From the NCBI GenBank assembly GCA_041745535.1, contig JBGTIS010000063.1, forward strand, positions 1 to 64,000: a DNA stretch of 64,000 nt, given 5' to 3'. The notes under the pieces were generated by a model. The model had not been told where the DNA came from. It searched no databases and saw nothing but the letters and a program-made list of their open reading frames with translations. The position numbers and the translations under genes are program-made. This stretch comes from JBGTIS01 sp041745535 (lineage in GTDB: Bacteria > Bacteroidota > Bacteroidia > Cytophagales > Cyclobacteriaceae). Shown piece after piece: positions 9,947-18,148 of the stretch (its first letter is position 1; every line of letters begins with the position of its first letter).

Positions 9947-11454
9947 TTTACCGCGATGTCTAGCGTTTTTTTAATAAAATCGTTCATAAGGTCGCCTGAA
10001 AAGCCGTTGAGGCCATTAATGATGTGAGGTGTACCCAACTCTATCAGTTCTTTTTTATCGATGGTATCAGGACTGGCCAGGTAAAGGAAGTTGGCCAGCA
10101 GGGGTTTGGTTCTTTTATAGCTGTTCATTTTTTTAAGCTCACTGATCTTGCTTCTTTTCCAGAACTCATCTCCTTTGCCATAAAAAACGATGACGGCATC
10201 GCAGGCGCGTAAATTCTCCTCCTGATCGGTGCGTATCTCTGTAGGATCGCCTTCAAACAAGGGAATGGTTACCTCAAAGTTTTGCGCGATCAGGTATTTC
10301 CGAAGAGGAAGGGTTTGTTCCCGGTCGCGGGCATCACAAATGAGGTAAATTTTCTTCTCAGCGTCTGTATCAAACGTTTTGCTTTCGGGCGGATTTTCAA
10401 GCTGATTAATTTTGTCGTGCAGTACTGTTTTTAAATCTTCTATAGTACCTTCTATCAGATCAGCCCCATAATGAGCGGCTTCGTTTTCGCTCAGCAGCGT
10501 AACAAATTGCTGTTGTCTTTCGTCATCGAGCTGCAAGCCATGTGGCAGCCAGATAATACGCTGCAGGCCGGTTGCTTTACTTTGCAGCGCGGCGAGTTCA
10601 TTTTGCAGTATATTGGCCGATTGCTGGGTGGGACCATCCGGAATACCGCCATACGATTTGCCTACCAGATGTACCGACAGCTGACATTTTTCCAGGTATT
10701 GGACAACCTCCTGCTTGAATTCGTTTTCTACTATCGATAAATTTTTATCCGGAAACACGGTATAGCCATGGTCTTTCAGTTCTCTGACGATCTGATCTCT
10801 TTCCGGAGAAAGGTCGTAACTGGTACCGGCCACATATACGGAGGTTACTTTTTTGGTAGCTGGCAGTGCGACCTTGCTACCAGGTGGTAAGGATTTTTCG
10901 CCATCGCTTTTATGCAGCAGGTTCAGGATTTCCTGTATGTCATAGGCCAGGTCATCTATCAGGTTCAGGTAGGCCTGTTCGGCTTCCTCGCCAAACACTT
11001 TGTTAAATTCTTTAGGGCGGCCATTTTCGTCCAGTCGGTAAAATTCATAGCCCAGGCTGCCTTCCATTTCCTGTGGAATTTTGGTGCGCTCGACAGGCGT
11101 TTTAATTACTTTTAATATCCGGGACTTATTTTCTATCCGTACGCCCATATTCAGCGTGGCGCAATTGTAAAACTCTTTAATTTCGCGGGTACACCACTCC
11201 GAACTGATATACCGGGGCGTGATCACTGAAATGAGTAAAGCGGTTTTGGGAAACTGCTGCACAATTTCGTCACTGAACATGTCCATGCCTGTGAGTTTAT
11301 TGTCGCGCCAGATAGAAACATTTTGTCCTAATTTCATGCTCACCATAGATTCCAGAGAGGCGTGGAAATTGGAGATCCAACCTTCGTCGTCGTCACGAAT
11401 GGGTTTATTGTCTATGTGCGCATAACTGATAAAAGCATGCTTTTCAAAATTCAT
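9943..11454 (-). CDS. Protein with three TIR-like modules
   Basis: This 503-residue protein opens with a clear TIR domain: AFISYAHID at 7-15, SIWRDNKL at 47-54, and SSEWCTREI at 84-92. The Glu at 91 sits where the catalytic Glu of NAD-cleaving TIR domains lies. A second Rossmann-like module (about 203-350) begins SVYVAGTSYDLSPERDQIVR, resembling DUF4062/TIR-like domains. A third (about 366-500) begins KKIYLICDARDREQ and includes ACDAVIVFYGKGDEFW, also TIR-like. It follows the DUF4231 gene after 144 bases and overlaps the nSTAND gene by 4 bases. Pairing of TIR with STAND is a known theme in bacterial immunity; here the two are on separate polypeptides. NADase activity is inferred, not shown. 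Confidence 0.82.
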   Translation of the reverse strand: MNFEKHAFISYAHIDNKPIRDDDEGWISNFHASLESMVSMKLGQNVSIWRDNKLTGMDMFSDEIVQQFPKTALLISVITPRYISSEWCTREIKEFYNCATLNMGVRIENKSRILKVIKTPVERTKIPQEMEGSLGYEFYRLDENGRPKEFNKVFGEEAEQAYLNLIDDLAYDIQEILNLLHKSDGEKSLPPGSKVALPATKKVTSVYVAGTSYDLSPERDQIVRELKDHGYTVFPDKNLSIVENEFKQEVVQYLEKCQLSVHLVGKSYGGIPDGPTQQSANILQNELAALQSKATGLQRIIWLPHGLQLDDERQQQFVTLLSENEAAHYGADLIEGTIEDLKTVLHDKINQLENPPESKTFDTDAEKKIYLICDARDREQTLPLRKYLIAQNFEVTIPLFEGDPTEIRTDQEENLRACDAVIVFYGKGDEFWKRSKISELKKMNSYKRTKPLLANFLYLASPDTIDKKELIELGTPHIINGLNGFSGDLMNDFIKKTLDIAVK

Positions 11455-11598
11455 GATAGAAGAGGGCTAGGTGATAGTATGTGTTAAAGTTAGAAAAATT
11501 ACCGAATATTACAAGATAAGCAGGGTTTATGCGCGATTTTGCGCATGATCATAGAAAGTTAAAGTCAAATCCTGATTAAAGCGGACAAGGTATACAGG

Positions 11599-12036
11599 TT
11601 AAGAAATTTGCTTTTGCTGCTTGTTCATATGTTGTGTCCAGTTGGAGTTTTCTTTCGAAATCAGCATTTCCGTTCGCTGTACCAATAAATTAAAAGCGCC
11701 TTCCTCCTGATAAGGATCCGTCGTGGTCAGATAAAAATACTTTTCCTGTTTAAGCAGTTCACAGGTGGCCCGGTAGGCAATCCAGTTTTCCTGGTATTTG
11801 TATAAACTGGATATGGCCGCGATAGCTGCCACCACAATACCCATTACACCAATCATTATTTTGACAAAGGGAATGGTGTCCGAATATCCGGAAAGAAAAG
11901 GGATGGAGGTGGCGGTAACAATGGTAATTACCTGCAGCCGTTTGTACATCTTCTGATTCAGAGCGCTTTTTTGCGAATACCAGGCGATTTGAGGATCGAG
12001 CCGGTCTTTTATGTAGTCTTCCTGGTTAAGATTCAT
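11599..12036 (-). CDS. DUF4231 (SLATT-like) two-helix membrane protein
   Basis: This 145-residue protein has the DUF4231 pattern: YIKDRLDPQIAWYSQKSALN at 8-27, two membrane helices (about 34-50 and 58-77), and a cytosolic helical tail starting YKYQENWIAYRATCELLKQE. DUF4231 belongs to the SLATT group (SMODS and SLOG associating two-TM effectors), which are proposed pore-forming effectors of nucleotide-signalled conflict systems. It starts 4 bases downstream of the peptidoglycan-binding protein gene and precedes the TIR gene, so it is in the middle of the four-gene leftward unit. The SLOG-like protein encoded nearby at 14732-15319 is a natural candidate partner. Pore activity is inferred from the family. 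Confidence 0.83.
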   Translation of the reverse strand: MNLNQEDYIKDRLDPQIAWYSQKSALNQKMYKRLQVITIVTATSIPFLSGYSDTIPFVKIMIGVMGIVVAAIAAISSLYKYQENWIAYRATCELLKQEKYFYLTTTDPYQEEGAFNLLVQRTEMLISKENSNWTQHMNKQQKQIS

Positions 12037-12040
12037 AAGC

Positions 12041-13249
12041 TTAACTGACGAGTAAGCGGTTTAGAATTTTTTCAGGATAAGCCGTACCCAGAGCCGGTTC
12101 TAAATTCAGGTCTTCTTCTTTCAGCAGGGTATACAAGGCTCCTGGCTCTCCTTTTTTTACAAAAATGGTGATCAGGTCTGCGGCTATGGCATATGCGCCC
12201 ATGGTTTTTGTGCCGAGTTCCCCGTAATTGTTAGCTGAAAAAGCAGTGCAATCGATCACCTGATTGTGGTGGTTGATATAACTTTTGCCGCAAATTACCT
12301 GACAACCTGCCGACCAGTTGGAAGTACTGTTGCCACTCCAGTGAATATTAACGGTATTGTTAAGTTGTACGCCCTTCTGGATATCGTCATCGGTAAGCGC
12401 GTTGTCGTTGTTTACATCTCTGAATACCAGTACACCTACAGTGGCTGGTTTAAAAGCGCGGTACACTTTTTTTTCCATTTCCTGTAATTTGTGCCAGCCA
12501 AACCGGTACTGGTGTTGCCCACGCACAATAAAAGGTTCATCCGGCCGATCCGATATACTTTGACTGGGATCGGTAGAGCCAAAAAATTTAAATACCAATC
12601 CATTTATCAGTAAAATAAAAATATCGTCGTTGGCCCGCTTCTGGGTATGTTCCCATTCTTTTCTGCGAATGCCAATTAAATGTATTTTCTGGGGGTCAAA
12701 ATCCCAGTCTTTTACTTTTCGGGTATCGGTTCGCCCGGTGTATCGGTTCACCAGCTCGGTAGTTTTATCGGGATGGGTCAGCTGCTCATGCTTTACTTTT
12801 TCCAGTAGGTTAATCCACTGTTTAAATTCGGGAGAAGTGTTTTGCCGGTTTACATCAGACCAGTCTGCTTTGATGTGGTTTGCCTGCCACCGGTTCATGT
12901 GCTTGAGGGTATTGTTTCCTACCACGCCATCCGGTTTGCCGATAGAGGTATCGCCTTCTATGGTTCTTACATATTCCTGGAACAACCTGGCGGCAGAAAC
13001 GGTACGATAGCCAAAAATACCATTAATGTCTCCTTCAGGCTGAAAGCCTGCTGTTTTGAAAAAGGATTGTATGGCTTTTACCTCATCGCCAGGCATTTTT
13101 ACAAAATCAATCCACTCATAATTTTTTTCCCCACGAAATATTTTTTTACTTTTCATGTCGGGAAAATGATACGGTTGGAAATAAATATCTAAATTAGAGG
13201 CAGGGGTGCTGCTATCCACGCAGCCAATTTTAAGCATTGAAGCACACAT
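12041..13249 (-). CDS. Peptidoglycan-binding / L,D-transpeptidase-like protein
   Basis: This 402-residue protein has a PGB1-type peptidoglycan-binding repeat at about 55-120 (IQSFFKTAGF, DINGIFGYRTVSAARLFQEY, DGVVGNNTLKHMN). A second domain contains an EF-hand-like loop DVNNDNALTDDD at 278-289 and a motif NIHWSGN ... NWSAGCQVICG (H303, S313, C316). The His, Ser-x-Gly-Cys pattern resembles the YkuD-type L,D-transpeptidase active site, although the overall fold match is uncertain. No normal signal peptide is seen. It is the first gene of the leftward STAND/TIR/DUF4231 unit. It may act on, or sense, cell-wall material. The start at 13249 is an ATG; a second ATG follows at 13237. Confidence 0.65.
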   Translation of the reverse strand: MCASMLKIGCVDSSTPASNLDIYFQPYHFPDMKSKKIFRGEKNYEWIDFVKMPGDEVKAIQSFFKTAGFQPEGDINGIFGYRTVSAARLFQEYVRTIEGDTSIGKPDGVVGNNTLKHMNRWQANHIKADWSDVNRQNTSPEFKQWINLLEKVKHEQLTHPDKTTELVNRYTGRTDTRKVKDWDFDPQKIHLIGIRRKEWEHTQKRANDDIFILLINGLVFKFFGSTDPSQSISDRPDEPFIVRGQHQYRFGWHKLQEMEKKVYRAFKPATVGVLVFRDVNNDNALTDDDIQKGVQLNNTVNIHWSGNSTSNWSAGCQVICGKSYINHHNQVIDCTAFSANNYGELGTKTMGAYAIAADLITIFVKKGEPGALYTLLKEEDLNLEPALGTAYPEKILNRLLVS

Positions 13250-13497
13250 AGATTTTAGGGTTTAGGGTTGATGAAATTCAGCGAATTACCTGTGAAAGGC
13301 AAAGTGTCGCGCTGAATTTAACAAATATTTTATCCTGAGCAAAATCCAGCGCACCCAAGTTCAGCAGATAGAAGCAACATACATCGGATTGGATTTGTAA
13401 ATTCATTGTCATTCAGGCTTATTGATGGCAGTCTTCAATCTGCCAACTCGTAGCCATTAGTCTTCTTCAATATATTTTAACCTTAACAAAACTAGTT
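13250..13497. promoter_or_regulatory. Divergent spacer between the two halves of the STAND/patatin block
   Basis: This 248-base spacer separates divergently transcribed genes, so promoters for both the leftward four-gene unit and the rightward patatin/SLOG pair must lie in it or be absent. I see no convincing TAnnTTTG-type Bacteroidota -7 element or long palindrome, so no precise promoter is called. Confidence 0.35.
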
Positions 13498-14718
13498 ATG
13501 TCTGATTGGGGCCCACTTACATCTCGATACGCGACCAACCGCCCCCGTAAAATCCTCGCTCTGGATGGCGGAGGTATTCGGGGCGTTATTACGCTGCAAA
13601 TACTGGCTGAAATGGAAAAACAGCTCAGGGAGGCTACCGGACAGGGAGAAAACTTTCGCCTTTGCGATTACTTCGATTACATAGGCGGCACCAGTACCGG
13701 GGCTATTATCGCGGCCGGATTAGCCCTGGGCATGTCGGTAGATGAACTGCTGCGGTTTTATTTGCAGGAAGGCAGTGCCATGTTCGACAAAGCTTTTCTG
13801 CTGCATCGCTGGAAATCGTTATACGAATCAGGGTCGTTGCTGGAAAAGTTAAAAAGCACCTTTGGTGAAACTACCACCATCAATCTTTCAGAAGGAAAAC
13901 TGAAATGTTTGCTGCTGGTAGTAGTGATGAACCGGAGTACCGATTCTCCATGGCCGGTGAATAACGTTCCCTGCGCCAAATACAATGATATTAAAAGAGC
14001 AGATTGCAACCTGCACATACCCCTGTATCAGCTGGTGCGGGCCAGTACCGCTGCCCCTGTGTATTTCCCTCCCGAAACGTTACAGTGGGACCCTGACAAT
14101 CCGCGGAAATCTTTTGTTTTTGTAGACGGCGGAGTGACGCCTTATAACAATCCAGCCTTTTTGCTGTATCGTTTGGCTACCCAACAGAGTTATGGCTTGC
14201 ACTGGGAAACTGGTGAAAATAACCTGATGGTGGTATCGGTGGGCACAGGAGCAGCACCTACCGAAGGCGCATATGAAAATTTGTTAAACACGGCGGTGGC
14301 TTTACCCAATAATTTGTTATATGCCGTGCAGGTAGACCAAGATATCAATTGCCGAACGGTAGGCCGTTGCAGTTACGCGGCGCCTATCGACCGTGAATTG
14401 GGCGACATGATACCCCGTAAACTCATCACCAAAGAAGGTTGTAAAATTATGGACAGTGAAAGAATTCCGCTGGAAAACGATTTGGGCCGTCATTTTCTCT
14501 ATATCCGGTACAATGCCGACTTAAGCCAGCAGGGGATTGATGCGATGGGAGTATACCACGTTAATGCGGCACACGTACGGCAAATGGATTCAGTAAAATA
14601 CCTGCATGAGTTGCAGGAAGTAGGCGCCGCCGCGGCCAGACAGGTTTCTCTGAAACATTTTGGTGTTTTCGCGCCAGAACCACACAAGAGTAACCCTGCT
14701 TCGGAAGCAACAATATAA
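13498..14718 (+). CDS. Soluble patatin-like phospholipase
   Basis: This 406-residue protein has the full patatin signature. ALDGGGIRGV at 21-30 forms the oxyanion hole, GGTSTG at 63-68 carries the nucleophile Ser66, and VDGGVTPYNNP contains the dyad Asp210. No signal peptide or membrane segment is seen, so it should act in the cytoplasm on membrane lipids. CapV-type patatins with this architecture are lipase effectors of CBASS and related immunity systems, and similar proteins also occur outside defence loci. No CD-NTase gene is present here. It is followed after 13 bases by a SLOG-like gene and diverges from the TIR/STAND unit, which makes it a likely effector of the same system. Confidence 0.88.
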   Translation: MSDWGPLTSRYATNRPRKILALDGGGIRGVITLQILAEMEKQLREATGQGENFRLCDYFDYIGGTSTGAIIAAGLALGMSVDELLRFYLQEGSAMFDKAFLLHRWKSLYESGSLLEKLKSTFGETTTINLSEGKLKCLLLVVVMNRSTDSPWPVNNVPCAKYNDIKRADCNLHIPLYQLVRASTAAPVYFPPETLQWDPDNPRKSFVFVDGGVTPYNNPAFLLYRLATQQSYGLHWETGENNLMVVSVGTGAAPTEGAYENLLNTAVALPNNLLYAVQVDQDINCRTVGRCSYAAPIDRELGDMIPRKLITKEGCKIMDSERIPLENDLGRHFLYIRYNADLSQQGIDAMGVYHVNAAHVRQMDSVKYLHELQEVGAAAARQVSLKHFGVFAPEPHKSNPASEATI

Positions 14719-14731
14719 AAAAATTAAGCCT

Positions 14732-15319
14732 ATGCACTGCCTGTTGTTTACCGGCCATATGATTGACAAGCCAGACCGGAAAAAGCCACGGTTTCTGCCA
14801 GATAAAGAAGAGAAGGCACGGGCGGCTATCCGGGAGATGGTGATGAAGGAAAAAGATCGGATCAATGGCGACATAATGGGCATCGCCGGTGGTGCCTGTG
14901 GCGGCGATATTCTGTTTCATGAAATCTGTAAAGAATTGGGTATTCCTACCCTGATGTACCTGGCCCTGCCCCGTGCCCAGTTTTTGGCCGAATCGGTTCA
15001 GTTTGCAGGCGACAGCTGGGTAGCTCGCTTTGATAATTTATACCAGGAGAAAAACGAAAAGGAACTACGGGTGCTAACCGATACCCGGCAACTTCCGGTT
15101 GAGGTACAGCAATCGGACTATACTGTTTGGGAACGCGCCAACCTTTGGATGTTATACGATGCACTGGCGTACGGGGCTTCGCATATGACACTGATTGCCT
15201 TATGGGACGAGCAGGCCGGGGATAAATCGGGCGGTACCGAACATATGGTACAGGTAGCCAAAGAGAGCGGTGGCCGCACCATTATCATCAATACGCGGCA
15301 GTTATTTGATCTACAGTAA
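14732..15319 (+). CDS. SLOG/LOG-like Rossmann protein
   Basis: The product has 195 residues from the ATG at 14732; an upstream in-frame start at 14660 would overlap the patatin gene and adds no recognisable sequence. The N-terminus CLLFTGHMIDKPDRKKPRF and the glycine-rich GIAGGACGGDILFHEICKEL (50-69) fit the family of Rossmann-like domains often fused to TPR or cyclase proteins, related to the SLOG/LOG superfamily that binds or hydrolyses nucleotide-derived ligands. Later conserved-looking parts are LALPRAQFLAESVQ and SWVARFDNLY. It is 13 bases downstream of the patatin gene and convergent with DUF58. A role as ligand sensor or nucleotide processor for the patatin is inferred. Confidence 0.65.
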   Translation: MHCLLFTGHMIDKPDRKKPRFLPDKEEKARAAIREMVMKEKDRINGDIMGIAGGACGGDILFHEICKELGIPTLMYLALPRAQFLAESVQFAGDSWVARFDNLYQEKNEKELRVLTDTRQLPVEVQQSDYTVWERANLWMLYDALAYGASHMTLIALWDEQAGDKSGGTEHMVQVAKESGGRTIIINTRQLFDLQ

Positions 15320-15345
15320 ATGGCTTCTGTTTTATGATGTATTCC

Positions 15346-16233
15346 TTATACTTTTAACTTATTTCTTCTAATCAAAAAATCGCGCAATGCCTGATCCAGT
15401 GGCTGGTCCAGGCTGATCAGGCGATAGGATATCTGGCGGTCGAGCAGGTTGGTACGGATTGCTTTCAGGTAATTGTCCAGCTTTTCCTGATATGCCTTAC
15501 GGGCTTGCTGGCTGTCGATCCGAATGGTTTCGCCGGTTTCCAGGTCTTCCAGAGTCGTGTACCCTTTGTAATCAAGCTCCAGTTCGTTTTTGCCCATCAG
15601 GTGAAAAACAATTACTTCGTGTTTCATGGCATTCAGCGCCTCTAATAATCGCATGATTTCCTGGTTTTGTTCATACAGGTCAGTTACCACAATCAGCAAT
15701 TCTCTTATCCGCGAACCGGCATAAATTTCCTGATATTGCATAGGTTCAGTAAATTTTCCGGCCGGATGGATCTGTTCTAATTGATAAAAGAAACGGGCCA
15801 GGTGTTGGTAATCCTGCCGGGGGGCCATCGAGAACAATCCTCCGTTCTGAAACACATACAAACCGACCGCGTCGCTTTGCAGATGCGCCAGATAGGCCAG
15901 AGCCGCTACCAGATACCGGGCATACTGAATTTTGGAAATGGTTCCATCTTCATGGTTCATGGAAGCGCTGGCATCTATAAGAAACCTAACGGCAATGCTG
16001 GTATCAACTTCCGATTCACGAACGTAATACCGGTCGGAACGGGCATACATTTTCCAGTCCAGCATGCGGAGGTCATCACCCGGCTGATAGCTCCGGTACT
16101 GACTGAATTCCATGCCCGGCCCTTTGATGCGGCTGTGGTTGATGCCACTCATAAAGCCATCGATGGCAGTTTTGGCCGCCAGCGACAGGTCTTTTATTTG
16201 CATCAATACTTTCGGGTCCAATAGTTCACTCAT
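15346..16233 (-). CDS. DUF58 domain protein
   Basis: This 295-residue protein has the DUF58 signature GPGMEFSQYRSYQPGDDLRM followed by LDWKMYARSDRYYVRE, then a von Willebrand-like strand with VRFLIDASASM (DxSxS metal-ion site). DUF58 proteins are partners of MoxR ATPases and act with BatA/BatB-type membrane proteins. The gene follows moxR-like 16373-17419 in the same direction after a 139-base gap. It is the last gene before the intervening patatin/SLOG genes, which converge on its 3' end with 26 bases between stops. No membrane segment is seen, so it should be cytosolic. Confidence 0.9.
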   Translation of the reverse strand: MSELLDPKVLMQIKDLSLAAKTAIDGFMSGINHSRIKGPGMEFSQYRSYQPGDDLRMLDWKMYARSDRYYVRESEVDTSIAVRFLIDASASMNHEDGTISKIQYARYLVAALAYLAHLQSDAVGLYVFQNGGLFSMAPRQDYQHLARFFYQLEQIHPAGKFTEPMQYQEIYAGSRIRELLIVVTDLYEQNQEIMRLLEALNAMKHEVIVFHLMGKNELELDYKGYTTLEDLETGETIRIDSQQARKAYQEKLDNYLKAIRTNLLDRQISYRLISLDQPLDQALRDFLIRRNKLKV

Positions 16234-16372
16234 AGTAATATTGCCGTTATGAATTCAGAGTAAGCAGGCCAGCGCGTCTTGTCTTTGAATGTTCCGGAAG
16301 AAAGTCAGGATTCCTCGTTCCTCGGAATAACACCTGATTTTTGTAATAAATTCTACCCAAACAATTCACGTT

Positions 16373-17419
16373 TTACTTAATTGGAGTTTTGGGTCTTTCT
16401 GTTACCTTGATCAAATGTGTTGTGACCATATCGGTGGTTACTTTTTCGGCATCGGCTTTAAAGTTCATCAGCACCCGGTGGCGCAGCACAGGAAAGGCCA
16501 TGGCCTGAATATCATCCATAATCACGGCATATCGTCCTTTCAGCAGGGCCCGGGCTTTGGCGGTAAGAATCAATGCCTGCCCGGCCCGCGGACCGGCGCC
16601 CCAGCGTACCCATTCTTTTACATAATCTACCGTAGTGGCATCCGGTCGGGTGGCCCGCACCAGTTTGCTTACATAAACCACCAGCTCGTCGTTAATGTGC
16701 ACCTGTCGTACCAGCGATTGCAGTTGCTGAATTTCGGCAGCGTCCAGCACCGGTTCAACCGTAGTTTTTCTGATGCCGGTGGTATAACTTAAAATCTGAA
16801 TTTCTTCCTGCTCGGTGGGATAATCGATTTTTACATACAGCAGAAACCGGTCGAGCTGCGCTTCGGGCAATGGATAGGTACCTGCCTGTTCTATGGGATT
16901 CTGAGTGGCTAAAATAAAAAAGGGACGATCCAGGGAATAAGTTTGTCCGCCATAGGTAATTTCAAACTCCTGCATGGCTTCCAGCAGGGCCGACTGCGTT
17001 TTGGGAGGCGTGCGGTTAATCTCATCGGCCAGAATGATGTTGGCAAACAGCGGACCTTTGTTGAACTTGAAAAATCGTTTGCCGGTGGTATGGTCTTCCT
17101 CCAGAATTTCAGTGCCTACAATATCGGTGGGCATCAGGTCGGGCGTAAACTGAATGCGGTGGAACGACAGGCGCAACGCCTGCGACAGGGTGCGTACCAT
17201 CAGGGTTTTGGCCAGGCCGGGCACGCCTTCCAGCAGACAATGACCACCCGCCAGCAGCGCTACCAGAATTTCTTCCAGAATAATATCCTGCCCTACGATT
17301 ACTTTCTGAATTTCGCTTTTTAACCGCGGAAGCTTGTTTAATAAATCAGTCAGGTTTTTTTCTGTAATATCCAACTTGTTCTTTTTAGTAAAAATGTTAA
17401 AAAGTTGTATTCGGAACAA
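16373..17419 (-). CDS. MoxR-family AAA+ ATPase
   Basis: The protein is about 348 residues with Walker A GVPGLAKT at 65-72, Walker B NIILADE at 127-133 followed by INRTPPKTQSALLEAMQE, and sensor I around PFFILATQNPIEQAG. MoxR ATPases act as chaperones that activate or assemble client proteins with a DUF58 or vWA partner. No ATG occurs upstream of the Walker A region. The longest frame starts at a TTG (17419) and another TTG follows at codon 16 after an A-rich stretch, so the true start is uncertain. It diverges from the DUF4159 gene with only 44 bases between the starts, so the two share a compact divergent promoter region. Confidence 0.9.
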   Translation of the reverse strand: MFRIQLFNIFTKKNKLDITEKNLTDLLNKLPRLKSEIQKVIVGQDIILEEILVALLAGGHCLLEGVPGLAKTLMVRTLSQALRLSFHRIQFTPDLMPTDIVGTEILEEDHTTGKRFFKFNKGPLFANIILADEINRTPPKTQSALLEAMQEFEITYGGQTYSLDRPFFILATQNPIEQAGTYPLPEAQLDRFLLYVKIDYPTEQEEIQILSYTTGIRKTTVEPVLDAAEIQQLQSLVRQVHINDELVVYVSKLVRATRPDATTVDYVKEWVRWGAGPRAGQALILTAKARALLKGRYAVIMDDIQAMAFPVLRHRVLMNFKADAEKVTTDMVTTHLIKVTERPKTPIK

Positions 17420-17463
17420 TAAACTTAGTAGATTGTTATCAATATCGCATATACATTGGCAGC

Positions 17464-18093
17464 ATGGCAGGAGGAAAATTTACATTTACCCGTTTGCGTT
17501 ACCGCTCCGGCGACTGGGATACCGACCAGCGGATGCCTGCCAATATCCTGAATTCATTGCTGGAATATACCACCATTCCGATCGATACCGAGGAAAGAAT
17601 TATTGATCTGAGCAGCGACGACCTGTTCAGTGCGCCTTTCTGTTACCTCAGTGGGCACAAACTGGTACAGTTTGACGCGAAGGAAGGCGCTAATTTCAAA
17701 AAGTACGTGCAAAACGGTGGCTTTGTGTTTGTGGACGATTGCAACCACGATATTGATGGCCTGTTTGCCCGCTCGTTCGAAGCACAGATGGAGCAACTGT
17801 TTGGTCCGAAAGCGCTTAAAAAAATCCCCAATAATCATCCCATTTACAGTTCCTTTTTTACGTTTGAAGACGGTCCGCCCACTACTTCCTTTGAGCTGAA
17901 TGGCTGGGGCGACGACCTGGTACACGAATATCTGAAAGCCATCGAGATCAATGGCCGCATAGGGGTGTTGTACAGCAACAAAGATTATGGCTGCGAGTGG
18001 GATTATGATTTCCGCAACAAACGGTTTCTGGCCGAAGACAACACCAAATTCGGCGTAAATATTATTCTTTATGCCCTGGGAGTAGGGGCTTAG
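17464..18093 (+). CDS. DUF4159 domain protein
   Basis: This 209-residue protein matches DUF4159 as found near MoxR genes: FTFTRLRYRSGDWDTDQ near the start, FCYLSGHKLVQF, a GATase-like NGGFVFVDDCNHD, and the tail KFGVNIILYALG. DUF4159 resembles an inactive or modified class I glutamine-amidotransferase fold and is commonly encoded with MoxR, DUF58 and BatA proteins. No signal peptide or membrane segment is seen at this start. It diverges from the MoxR gene and its stop faces the stop of the HHIVEK-motif gene 55 bases away. Confidence 0.85.
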   Translation: MAGGKFTFTRLRYRSGDWDTDQRMPANILNSLLEYTTIPIDTEERIIDLSSDDLFSAPFCYLSGHKLVQFDAKEGANFKKYVQNGGFVFVDDCNHDIDGLFARSFEAQMEQLFGPKALKKIPNNHPIYSSFFTFEDGPPTTSFELNGWGDDLVHEYLKAIEINGRIGVLYSNKDYGCEWDYDFRNKRFLAEDNTKFGVNIILYALGVGA

Positions 18094-18148
18094 TTAACGG
18101 TTAACGTGATTTTAATAAATGGTTGCCTGAAACCGGTTTGTTTTGTCA

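Noticed and set aside
13498..15319. A CBASS operon with patatin (CapV) effector
   Set aside because: No CD-NTase, Cap2/Cap3 or HORMA/TRIP13 gene lies nearby; the patatin's neighbour is a SLOG-like protein instead.
9943..15319. A Thoeris system
   Set aside because: A TIR protein is present, but no ThsA (SIR2- or Macro/SLOG-type effector with that layout) is encoded; the SLOG-like protein is short, without a SIR2 or TM part.
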